NCBI GenBank assembly: GCA_001599755.1
Contig: BCHX01000004.1
Coordinates: 4,030,001 to 4,094,000 of the forward strand
Reading direction: 5' to 3'
DNA length: 64,000 nt
Source: Gliomastix tumulicola
Taxonomy: Eukaryota; Ascomycota; Sordariomycetes; Hypocreales; Bionectriaceae
Part shown: piece by piece, positions 43,739 to 54,350 of the stretch
Layout: every line of letters begins with the position of its first letter
Numbering within the stretch: the stretch's first letter is position 1
Made by a program: the position numbers and the translations under genes
Notes under the pieces: model-generated
Databases searched by the model: none
What the model was told of the DNA's origin: nothing
Seen by the model: only the letters and a program-made list of their open reading frames with translations

Positions 43739-46700
43739 ATGTCGAGTTCCGAGATTAATCAGGTGCTCGCCAACTCGCTATCGCCAGGTTCGTCAGCCCG
43801 AGCAGCTGCCCGAGCAGCAGCAGCAGCAGCAGCCGACCCAACGGCCACGCTGCTCCAGACACGTGTGCAGACGAGTGTAACTGACTCTTTCTTCCTCCTG
43901 CAGATGCGAACCTGCGAAATGCCGCCGAGCAACAGCTCACCCAGGCAGCCGAGAGCAACTTCGTACGTCAAAACAACCCCTCCGAAAACACGAAACACCA
44001 CCCCGTCCCACCCTCGATGCTCCGCGGCCGTTAATGCTAACTGCCAACCTGTCTACAGCCGCTATACCTAGCTACTCTCGTCCAGGAGCTGGCAAATGAC
44101 GAGGCGCAGGGCTCCATTCGAGCCGCCGCCGGTCTCGCCCTCAAGAACGCCTTCACAGCCCGTGACTTCAACCGTCACCAGGAACTACAGGCAAAATGGC
44201 TACAACATACCGACGACGACACCAAGAACAAGATCAAGCAGCTCACCCTCCAGACCCTCTCGTCCTCCAACGTCCAGGCAGGCACCGCCGCCGCCCAGGT
44301 CGTCTCGTCCATCGCCGCCATCGAGCTGCCCCGCAACCAATGGACCGAGCTGATGCCGTACCTCGTCAAGAACGTTAGCGAGGGTGCCGACCACCAGAAG
44401 CAGGCTTCCCTGACGACCATCGGATACATCTGCGAGAGCCAGGACTCGGAGCTGCGCATGGCCCTCGTCACCCACTCCAACGCCATTCTCACCGCCGTCG
44501 TTCAGGGTGCGAGGAAGGAGGAGACCAACGCCGAGGTCCGGCTCGCCGCCATCACCGCGCTTGGTGACTCGCTCGAGTTCGTTGGTAACAACTTTAAGCA
44601 TGAGGGCGAGCGAAACTACATCATGCAGGTTGTCTGCGAGGCCACCCAGGCCGACGACTCCCGCATCCAGCAGGGTGCCTTCGGCTGCCTGAACCGTATC
44701 ATGGGTCTCTACTACGACAACATGCGTTTCTACATGGAGAAGGCCCTGTTCGGTCTCACGATTCTCGGCATGAAGTCGGAGGACGAGGATGTGGCCAAGC
44801 TGGCTGTCGAGTTCTGGAGCACCGTCTGCGAGGAGGAGATTTCGATCGAGGATGATAACGCCACGGTGGAGAGCTCTGACCAGATGCGTCCCTTCTACAA
44901 CTTTGCCCGTGTTGCGGCCAACGAGGTCGTGCCCGTACTCCTACACCTCCTAACGAAGCAGGACGAGGACGCTACTGACGACGAGTACAACCTCTCGAGA
45001 GCCGCGTACCAGTGTTTGCAGCTGTACTCTCAATCCGTCGGTGCCACCATCATTGCTCCTGTTCTGGGCTTTGTGGAGACCAACCTGCAGTCTGAGGACT
45101 GGCACAACCGTGATGCTGCTGTGTCAGCATTCGGTGCTATCATGGAGGGCCCTGAAGATAAGGTGCTGGACCCCATTGTTAAGCAGGCACTGCCCATTCT
45201 AATTACCATGATGGACGACTCTTCTCTGCAAGTTCGAGACTCAACCGCCTATGCCCTGGGGCGCATTACTGAGGCGTGCTCAGAGGCGATTGACCCTCAG
45301 CAGCAGCTTCCCACCCTCATTGAGTCTCTCTTCAAGGGCCTCATCAGCAGCGCGAAGATGGCGCCGTCCTGCTGCTGGGCGCTGATGAACCTGGCTGAGC
45401 GTTTTGCTGGGGACTATGGTGCCGCCAGCAACCCCATCACCCCCCATTTCAACAATGCGGTCACTTCTCTTCTGGACGTGACGGCCCGCCAGGATGCCGA
45501 GACCTCGGTGCGAACGGCGGCTTACGAGGTCCTCAACGTCTTTGTCCAGAACGCTGCAGGCGAGAGCTTGCAGTCTGTTGCCCAGCTCTCCGACGTCATC
45601 ATCAAGCGACTTGAGGAGACGGTACCTCTCCAGTCCCAGGTCGTCAGTGTCGAGGACAAGATCACGCTAGAGGAGATGCAGAACAGTCTCTGCACCGTCC
45701 TCCAGGCCATCATCACCCGTCTCGACAAGGAGATTGCGGCGCAGGGCGACCGCATCATGCAGGCCCTGCTTGCCATCCTCAACGTCGTGGGTGGTAAGTC
45801 CAGCGTGCCTGAGGCTGTGTTTGCTACCATCAGTGCTCTCTCCACCGCCATGGAAGAGGACTTCATTAAGTACTTAGATGCGTTTGCCCCCTTCCTGTAC
45901 ACCGCGCTCGGCAACCAGGATGAACCCAGTCTTTGCTCAATGGCTATTGGCCTTGTTAGCGACATCACCCGGTCAGTCGGCGAGCGCAGCCAGCCTTACT
46001 GCGATCAGTTCATGAACCACCTTCTCAACAACTTGAGAGTATGTGCCCCTCGAGTCCTCGTTCTTCTTCTTTATCTCTTGTACCAGTTCCGAGTGACTAA
46101 CATATCGTCTTGCAGAGCACCTCCCTTGGAAACCAGTTCAAGCCTGCCATCCTGCAGTGCTTTGGCGACATTGCTGGCGCTATTGGCGGCCACTTCGAGA
46201 CCTACCTTTCTGTTGTTGCCCAGGTTCTGGAGCAGGCTTCCTCAGTTACCGCATCGCCCGAGGGATCATATGAGATGTACGACTACGTCGTCTCGCTACG
46301 CGAGGGCATTATGGACGCCTGGGGTGGCATTATTGGTGCTATGAAGGCCAGCGGCAAAAGTAAATCCGACCCTCTCTCTCTCGATTTCCTCAGCACATGC
46401 TAACGTTCTTCCAGCCGGGGTGCTACAACAACACGTGAGCGCGATCTTCACGCTGCTGAACTTGATTGCTACGGACATCAACCGCAGCGAGTCGCTAATG
46501 CGCGCCTCGATGGGTGTGATTGGGTATGTCTCCTATCAAGAGAACAAAGACTGGATCTGAACTATTACTGACCCCTTATCAGTGACCTTGCCGATGCCTA
46601 CCCTAACGGCGAGCTGGTTGAGGCCTTCCGCCAGGACTGGGTGACTGCTCTGATCAAGGACACGAAGACGAATCGCGACTTCTCGCCCCGAACTATCGAG

Positions 46701-46772
46701 ACGGCGCGCTGGGCCCGCGAGCAGGTCAAGCGCCAGGTCGGTGGTTCGGCCAACGTCATGGCCCAGGCTTGA
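43739..46772 (+). CDS. KAP95: importin subunit beta-1 (karyopherin beta, Kap95)
   Basis: 876 residues in six exons: 43739-43787, 43904-43962, 44059-46038, 46116-46359, 46415-46523 and 46583-46772. All junctions keep the frame. It carries importin-alpha/NLS cargo through the nuclear pore and releases it on binding Ran-GTP. The N-terminus rebuilt from two small exons reads MSSSEINQVLANSLSP-DANLRNAAEQQLTQAAESNF-PLYLATLVQELAN, the start of an importin-beta N-terminal domain. HEAT-repeat helices fill the rest, with recognisable family segments such as GYICESQDSELR, AFGCLNRIMGLYY, the acidic loop segment LLTKQDEDATDDEYNLSRAA, MAPSCCWALMNLAERF and FKPAILQCFGDIAGAIGGHF. Length matches the yeast and human proteins (about 860-880). 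Intron 1 contains a CAG trinucleotide run. Confidence 0.95.
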
Positions 46773-47980
46773 GCGATCAGTCCAGATCAGACACTCTTCC
46801 GACCGTTAGAAGGCGCCTCAAGGCTCGAGACTCGAAACTCTCAGCTCGGCCGTCGGATCGGAAATGGCACGCAGTCCATCCATCCATCCATCATCCACCC
46901 TCTCTTTGCTGTTTTGCACTCCCCCCGACCACACCACACCACACAACACATCACCCACTATCGGCCTTCCCACGATCTACACGACTACACTGTATATAGA
47001 ATACCCATGACACTACAATAATCTTTCAATACCCCATTCATGACACAATACACCACACTTTTTCTCCCCCCTGGCCTCTGTATCCATGTAGGGCCCGTCA
47101 AACGACGGCTCCCCCAATTGTCCCTGTCTTCCCTTTTTGCCTGGCCTTCCCCCTATTTTCCTTTTTCTTTCTTTTCCTAGTTTCACGCGTGAGATGTTAC
47201 AAATGGAATAGAGAACCCCCCCCCCCTTCCTGTATGCCCCTCTTCCTCGGTCAAAGGAACGGTTGCGGCGCAACAAAAAGTCATGTAAAGATGGAGTAAA
47301 GGCGGCAGGCTACATTTCACCTCAGCGCAGAGAGTAAATGGAGATATTTTGTCCTTTTCTCTTCTCGTTTCTTATTCTGTCATCGTTTTTCTATTTTTTC
47401 CTTTTCTTTAATTGGTCTTGGATGCCCTTCAAGTGAACGGGATACCCCCTCTGTTATGTTTTTTTCTTCTTCTTGATTTTCTCTTATTTCCCCCGAGAGT
47501 CAAAGGCGAATGAATGATGGATGATGGCATGGGCTTGGTTGGGTCTGGGAACGATTGTTTTGTTTTTTTTGCAGCTATTATCTGGAGCGTGTAGGGGCAG
47601 AGAGATATGGGAGCGGTTGATATTCTTTTTTCTAGACGAGGAATGGGAATGGTTTTTTCTTTCTTCCTTTGCTGGCATATACATCTGGACGAAGACGACT
47701 CAAGTGAGCTTCTCGTCGATGGAAAAGAATATGCCTCTTGTGGTAGCCGTGGTTGATTCCCGAGGCGAAATAAACAAACATCAAACAAAGACAATGCGTT
47801 CGCGACCCGTGATGAAATAAATAGTAGTAAGCGATGGGAGCAGTGTATTAAGTAGCTTGTGAATGTGAGAGAAGCCCAGTAATATCCATCAAACGCCGTG
47901 CTGAAGGGTTGCGATAATAGGCCCCCTTTATACGATGTAATACCCAAAGAAAGCAAAATGTTGAAAGGTCTTGGAACGTC
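46773..47980. other. convergent 3' regions
   Basis: 1.2 kb between the ends of importin beta (+) and the phosphodiesterase gene (-). Rich in T-runs and CT-rich stretches (about 47340-47480), with an 11-base C run at 47216-47226. No gene supported; the minus-strand open frame at 47429-47956 lacks codon bias. Confidence 0.5.
46876..46891. repeat. short CATC repeat
   Basis: Four CATC units in the probable 3' UTR of importin beta. Confidence 0.9.
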
Positions 47981-50408
47981 TCAGTCATCGTCGGAGTTGG
48001 ACGTCCCCTTGATCTTATCCACGACGTCTCCCACCTTCTCTACGACCCAGTCCCACCAGACCTTGATCTTACCCCCAATGCTGTCATCATCGTCGTCGTC
48101 GTCATCCTTCTTCCCGTCGTCGTTGCCCGGATTCTCCTTGGGCGGTTCTAGTGTAGGTTGGTCGTTGGAAGTATCTTTGTTGTCGTCGTCGTCGTCGTTC
48201 TCCGGCGCCGGTGCGGGTGCCGTGGTCTCGGCTGGCTTCTCAGACGTAGTTGTCTGCTGCTGCTCGGGAACGGCGCTCGTGGTGGTCACGGGGTCTTCCG
48301 GCACCTCGGGCGTGTCTTCCTCCTTGTGCGTGCCGATAGGCTTGAGTGGCAGTCTGAGGGTTCCGTTGTTGGGTGCAGGCTCCATGCCGAGGGAGTCGCA
48401 GAGGAGGTTGTACACCTCGATGTTTTCTGTCCTTCGTCAGTGCCTCCTCTTGCGCAGTGCGTGTAGAAGGAAGGGGGTCGGTTGACTTACGGAAAACGTC
48501 CACTTCGCTGTTGGCGGGATGAGGAAACGCAGGGCCGCGAGCGACAAAAATGGCCCGCATCAGCGGATGCTCGTGATCGTACCCGTGCAGCCCGCGCGGA
48601 TGGTACACGAGCCCCTGCTCCTTGCCCTTGGCGACGTCGAACTCGTCCTTGGTCACGATGGCCCAGCCCGTCTCGGGGACGATCCAGAGCGGCGCGATGC
48701 GGTCGTTGCGGGAGAAGTGGTAGCGCTCGGGCATGTCGTGGTCGCGGAGGTAGACCTGCCACGGCGCGCCGGCCTCCTGCGTCTTGAGGTGGTCGTAGAG
48801 CGGCTTGACGTCGTCCTGCGACTTGGTCCGGAGGCCGTACAGCGGCCAGCCGTCGATGTGCTCGATCTCGAAGGAGCCGACGAGGTCTTCCAGCTGGACG
48901 AGGCGGGCGATGTCCGTGGTGGCCATGCCGTGGTCGGACACGACGATGACGTTGACAATGTCCGTCAGGTTGCGCGCCTCGAGGCCCTGGAACATCTGGT
49001 CGAGCATCGTGTCCGCCTGGGTGATTGTGGCCCTGATCTCGGTGCTGTTGGGGCCGTACTTGTGCCCGTCGGAGTCGACGTTGGGCACGTACGCGGCGAT
49101 GAGCTGCGGCCGCGTGTCGTCCTCGGCCGCCGTCGCGTCCTCCTTGCCGGGCTTGTCCAGCAGCTCCATGATGCGCGCGACCTTGTTCTCGAGCGCCTCC
49201 TTGCCGTTGTACTTGTCCATGAAGCTCGGCTCGACGCTCAGCACGTGCGCCTCGCTGCCGGGCCACATGTGAATCGCGCTCCGGACGCCCTGCCGCTCGG
49301 CCGTCACCCAGAACGGCTCGCCGCCCCACCACTTGGGGTCGAGGCTCCGCGCCGGGTCGGTGTAGTAGAACTCGGCCCCGAGCTCCGGGTCCCAGAACGT
49401 GTTGGACACGATGCCGTGGCTCTCCGGGTACAGGCCCGTGGCGAGCGTGTAGTGGTTGGGGAACGTGACGGACGGGAACGACGGGTGCATGTACTTGGGC
49501 GACACGCCCTCCTTGACGAAGGCGCTGAGCCGCGGCGTGATCCCCCGCTGGAGGAAGTCGGCGCGGAAGCCGTCGAGGCTGATGATGATGGTCGTCGGCG
49601 CGAAGAGCGCCGTGCCGTTGCTGAGGAGGAGACCCTGCTTGGCGGACGGTGCGCCGGTTCCAGACCGGGCATTCCGCGACTTGGACAGCTTCCAGGCCAC
49701 GAGCACGAGGATCGCGAAGCCGATGGCGATGATGCTGTGTATCAGCACCCAGCGCCTCCAGCGCCGTCTGGGAGTAGGAGCCACCTTCTCCGACCTCATC
49801 AGCCCGGCCGTCATATCGTCCGAGTCGTCCCGGTCGCTGCTCTCCCCCGTCGAGCTCCCCTCCTTCATCCCGCCCTCCTCCATCTCGTACATCAGCTCCC
49901 CATCCTCCCCGTGCTGCGCGCTCTCTAGCAACCTCTCCTTCTTCTCCTGCCGCCTCGCCCTCCTGCCGCTCCTCCTCATCTTCTCCTTCTCATCCTGCTG
50001 CTGTTGGTGTTGCTGCTGCTGCTGGTGCTGCATCACCACCAGGTCCTCGGCCGAGCTGTTCACGCTCCCGCGCCGCAGACTCCCGCTGCTCCCCTTGCGC
50101 GCCAGCATCCGCAGCGGATTCGGCACGCCCAACCCGGAGCCTCGGCGCTGCCTCTCCTGCCGCCGCCGCGAGTCCGTCACCAGCCGGTCCAGCTCCTCCT
50201 CCTCCATGAGCACGATGCGGTCCGCCGCCCGCAGCTCGCGGCTGTTGCGCGCCCGCAGCTGCAGCTCGTCGTCGTCGCTGTCCGAGTCCTGCTCGCTGCG
50301 GCTGTGGATCGAGGACGCGTCGTCGTCGTAGCCCGCGGGCGAGAGGAGGGACTCGGCGGGTTCCCGGGAGCGCTGGTGGTGGTGGTGGCGTGTGTCGAGG
50401 GAGGACAT
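47981..50408 (-). CDS. type II membrane nucleotide pyrophosphatase/phosphodiesterase (ENPP/NPP family)
   Basis: 787 residues in two exons, 50408-48491 and 48426-47981. It hydrolyses phosphodiester or pyrophosphate bonds of nucleotides in the extracytoplasmic space. A cytosolic, charged, poly-Gln-containing N-terminus (1-215) precedes one membrane helix (about 220-240, VLIHSIIAIGFAILVLVAW), which implies type II topology. The catalytic domain shows the two-zinc alkaline-phosphatase-type site: ISLDGFR (Asp279), SVTFPNHYTLATGLYPESHG with nucleophile Thr315, NVDSDGHKYGP, VVSDHGM and GYDHEHP. All are present, so the enzyme should be active. The C-terminus after the intron has a Thr/Pro/Glu-rich spacer, runs of Asp and a terminal amphipathic helix (KIKVWWDWVVEKVGDVVDKI). 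Natural substrates of fungal members are probably NTPs or NDP-sugars, by analogy with yeast Npp1/2. Confidence 0.93.
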
Positions 50409-51095
50409 CTTTGCTTTTTGTCGATTTATCGATCGCTCTTGTCTATGGTGGTTTAAGGGACAGTTGGATACCAGGGCCCTCGGTCCGCGATGGGAGGGCC
50501 AGCGTAGCGACCAAAATCAATAGGAACCGAAACGACGCTCAATGACGGGAGGGGGGGGAGGAAGGGAAAACAAATTGATTGAGGGCGGCCAAAAGAGGAA
50601 GAACCCTTGACGTTCAATGTCCGTGGGCGGTTTTGAGCGATACAGCGCTGCAGGTCAGGAAAGTGGCCACTAATTGCTGCAGGATCAGGGGCCCACAAGG
50701 CGTCACTGTAGGGCGATCTTTAGTGGTCAATGTCCTCCCTATTGTTCCCGTGCCATTATCTATCTTGATATCGCCTACCCTACGGAGGAAGGCCGGGCAA
50801 CTTTCAAATACTCCGTGTACACGCTGTAGCCATTGAGGTCCGAGATTCAGGTTCTCAAGTGGTGTCCCTTTGTCTCTGTGCTCAAAATATTGTTGACCTA
50901 TTTTCCCGTATGCCCTACCGCTACCCTTACTCGTGTATTTGATGCGTAGCTTTCCCAACCTACCCGGACCAACCGATACTCTCAGGTAGCTCGTGGACTA
51001 TGAACCTTCAAACCCTTGACCCAACCAAACAACTTTTCAAGACCCCTATAAATCCAAGCCAAAAGAAGTTCACTATCGCCAATCATAATCATGAT
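50409..51095. other. intergenic between two minus-strand genes
   Basis: Holds the promoter and leader of the phosphodiesterase gene and the 3' UTR of the bZIP gene. A G-rich patch lies at about 50550-50567. Nothing else recognised. Confidence 0.5.
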
Positions 51096-52969
51096 TTACC
51101 CCACATCCCTCCCATCCCCTCCATTCTTTCGCATTTCTTTATACGAGTGAAGTTGACATGTCCCCTGCAGTGAAGGAAACGTCTGAACGATGGCCTCTCC
51201 AAGCGTCCAATTGTCATGATTGCGGAGATGGCGTTCAAAGACAGGATTGATCATGAGCTCGTCGCCCTCTGGGCTCTCCAAAAGCGTGTCTGTCTCTTCA
51301 TAAGGCCAATTCAGCCGTAGAGTCGTCGTGAACGGCACGAAGAAATTGTCAAATGGATACAACTCCGGTCGATAGTCTAAAGTGATCTTATCCCGCATGA
51401 GAGGGAAAGGGAGATGGTCGATCCAGGCGGGGTGTGCGTATTTCGCCTGGGTTGGTGTCGGACGCATCCAGGCCGGGAGACGCTCGAAGTTTTCCTGTGT
51501 CGGTGAGATCTGCCATCTCATGACGAGGAACATGATATAGAGGACGGCAACTCTCTCAGGAAGAGTTGATATGTCGGGAAAAGTGGACAGGATATCCGTG
51601 AATACCTTGGATAGGGGGTGACTATAGGCGCTGTTGGAGGGATTGAGTAGTGACGAAACGGACGGGTATCTAGGCCCAACCACTTCTTGCGTAGAGACAC
51701 CTTCCGCGACTCTCTGTCTCCTCTCGCTGAGGAAGTCGAGGAGAAGACTGTCCAAGGGGCAGGTCGGCGGACAATTCTTGAGTGCCACGGCCCACGGCGC
51801 GTCTCTTGGAGGAGGTTGTTGAGGGGCTAGGAAATTTGGTCGATTGAGTTGTTGCGGAGGTTGTCGCTGCGGAGTAATCATGGTCGGACTGTTCCTGTTC
51901 GGTTGCCACGCCTCAGACGCCGCGGCGGCAGCAGATGTAGGGACTGCGAGACCTGCGGCACCGGGCTTCAGCGCCTGATCATTGGCAACGCTAGTCCAGT
52001 CATGCTTCATAGGGATGTGATGGAACCGCGGCGTATCCTGAGCTCCATTCGGACCGTTTTGGATCTTGTTAGGACGCTGGTTGGGGTCAAGGAGGAAACC
52101 AAGCCCCAGACGCTCAGGACCTAGATCCAACCCATGCCGCATCTCCAGGCGTTGCTGGCTAAGCTGTGCCTTGGCCTGCTGCTCCACGCTGCCGTTATGC
52201 CAGCCCTGGGGTGTTGTCGTCTCTGGCACACTGCCAGGGGACGCTGCGCTGCCAGGCGTCGATGTGTTTTGCACACTAAGAGTTCCCGGGGGCGGGGCCG
52301 AGTTGGTGTAGGTTTGTGCCGGTGAAGCATACGCTCGAGCTACATGGATAGAACCTCTCAAGTCAGCCATTACCAGTTACTCCTTGAACAAAGAAGAGAC
52401 GGCACTTTAACACTAACCTGGACCGATCAAGGGCTGCAGTTCGCCAATGATCATGGCTAAGCGGCGCTTAATCTCGGCGTTTTCCTGCTCGACGGCCTCT
52501 TTGGCCCTCTGAAGGGCGAGCATCTCTTGGTAGGGTTGCTGGCTAGTGAGCTCTTGAATTCTCCTTTCGAGGGTTTCGATCTGATCCTTGGTACGTTGAC
52601 GAATGGCACGTTGGGCCTCACGGTCTACGTAAAATCTAGTCAGCTATTAAATCCCATGTATAAGACTGAGGTGGAAAGGACTTGGGAACATGGAGCAATA
52701 TCGACCGAAGTTTCGAACGGACGAATATCAACTCGGCTCCTGCGGTGACCCCATAAGGCAGACATACCGTTCTGTCGTTTCTTCGCCAGCTGCTCCGCCG
52801 TCAGGTTAGCCACGCCCCGACTCCCCGGCAACGTCGTCTTCTTCTTCTTCCTCGCCCCGGCATCCGTGCCAGTGGGGCCGGACGACCCATCGGGGGAGGC
52901 ACCGCGCTTGCTGCTGACAACGGACTCGCCCCCGGGGCTCGGAGCCACGTCGTCCAGTCCTTGGTCCAT
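51096..52969 (-). CDS. bZIP transcription factor with C-terminal DUF3425-type domain
   Basis: 550 residues in three exons: 52969-52768, 52624-52418 and 52339-51096. A probable nuclear DNA-binding regulator. Basic region and zipper occupy about 58-115: LTAEQLAKKRQ-NDREAQRAIRQRTKDQIETLERRIQEL, rebuilt across intron 1 (phase 1). A Lys-rich patch (41-44) precedes it and may help nuclear import. The invariant bZIP Asn would align with Asp68, while the actual Asn sits one residue earlier. The zipper is short and interrupted by SQQP. The middle is Pro/Gln/Thr-rich and disordered. The C-terminal 200 residues carry the NCPPTCPLDSLLLDFLSERR motif and long helical or aromatic segments of the kind found with fungal bZIP proteins (DUF3425). 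The target genes cannot be inferred. Confidence 0.88.
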
Positions 52970-54350
52970 GGTGCTCGGCAGAGTGGCTGCAAAACCCACA
53001 ACGCTACCGGCTCCTGTCCAAGAATATGAGTTGAGACAGAGTCCTCCTGCCGGATTCCACTATAGTGTCTCCGGCTCTGATCCCCCAGTGGATCCTGATA
53101 TGCGAACGGGTGGGATGATAGACAGCCTGGCTGGCAGTTTCATGTCCCACACCCAAGTCCGTGATCCGAGAGCCTGATTTACTCCGATGGTGGGACGGAG
53201 AAGTCAAGGCCTTGGCCTTTGATAAGCGGACGCGGTATTCGCTGGTGGGGAACGACAAGGGCTTCGACGCCGCATAAGAGTACGGTATAATAACCGACGA
53301 GGGGGGCTGCTTGGCCGGTGAAACGTATAACGGACACCGGACAACGGGATTGGACGGCCGCCTGGAGAGTGTGGCTGACGGTTTCCCGATCAAGGTGGGA
53401 CAAGACAGCGAGAGACAAGGCCCAGAAGAGGTGTTGAGATGGCGCCACCGCCCACGTTTCCGCTCCCGAGACCCTGCCCGTCGTCTATTACTTCCTCCTC
53501 GCCCAATCAGACTATCCTCCCTCCTCCGTTCAATATCCAGCCCAGCCCGGCCAGGGGGGTTTTCCCAAAGACACGGACCAGAGATTCGGTGGAGAGACGG
53601 GGATTTGGGTGTGGGAAAAAAGGGGGCAAAACGGACGGAGATGAGGGACGAGGTGGGACTGCGAAATCTCGCGGCCGGAGCCTCAAGGACGGGCGCTCGA
53701 GCCTGTGGGCAAGCTTCGGCGGGATTCGAGCGATAAGACGGGCGAGACGGACACGGGATCGAGCTCTCTCTCCCCTGGCCTTCCTTCTCTCCGGCCTGCA
53801 GCTGCTCCTGACGAAGGTGGGTTGTCGGGTGAGGGAAGATGGAGTCGAGATGAATCAGGAGTGTCGAGGAGAAGATGGGCCTCCGAGTCATGGGGGGGTG
53901 ATATCTTCTTAGCATGGGCAGCTGCCTGGTCCGTGCGCTCTTTCCCTCTTGCTAGCTCCTCTTTTGAATTTTCCTGCCTTGAAGCAAGAACTCGACGCCC
54001 CCGGCTCTTGCCTTTTCGTGCCAATCCAAGTCCGGCAGGCAGGGGCGACTTTGGTGCAGAGCTCTGAGTTTCCAATGAGAACTTTCAATTTTCGCGTGCT
54101 AACTTTACATAGTAAGCGCGGTGGGGCACCGGCGGAGGCGCCTTCCTCGGGATATCATGAGCAGAACTCTCAACTTCTTAAGCTTCGCTTCTGCATAAGT
54201 ACTAATAACTACAGGCAGACGCCATTCCGAAAAGCCTCAAGCCGCTTCAATTACGAAATCGTACATTTTGTAGCCCATCTATTTACGGCCCAACAAGGGC
54301 ACCCTTTCCCCCCCCTTGTTGACGAACGATCCCGTATCTGAAAATCATCT
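52970..54350. other. promoter/leader region of the bZIP gene
   Basis: 1.38 kb with a 303-codon minus-strand open frame (53004-53915) and overlapping open frames on the plus strand. All are Arg/Ser/Pro-rich with no recognisable domain and poor codon bias, so I treat them as chance in GC-rich DNA. The stretch includes the 3' UTR of NIC96. Confidence 0.5.

Noticed and set aside
46110..46403. Separate small gene at the end of importin beta
   Set aside because: It is exon 4 of importin beta with read-through into the next intron; the frame and HEAT-repeat sequence continue through the splice junctions.
48519..49928. 469-codon open frame on the + strand
   Set aside because: Lies antisense to the catalytic core of the phosphodiesterase, whose motifs are all intact; it is a mirror of the GC-rich third codon positions.
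53004..53915. 303-codon minus-strand open frame upstream of the bZIP gene
   Set aside because: Ser/Arg/Pro-rich without domain; overlapping frames on the other strand are equally open, as expected for stop-poor GC-rich promoter DNA.
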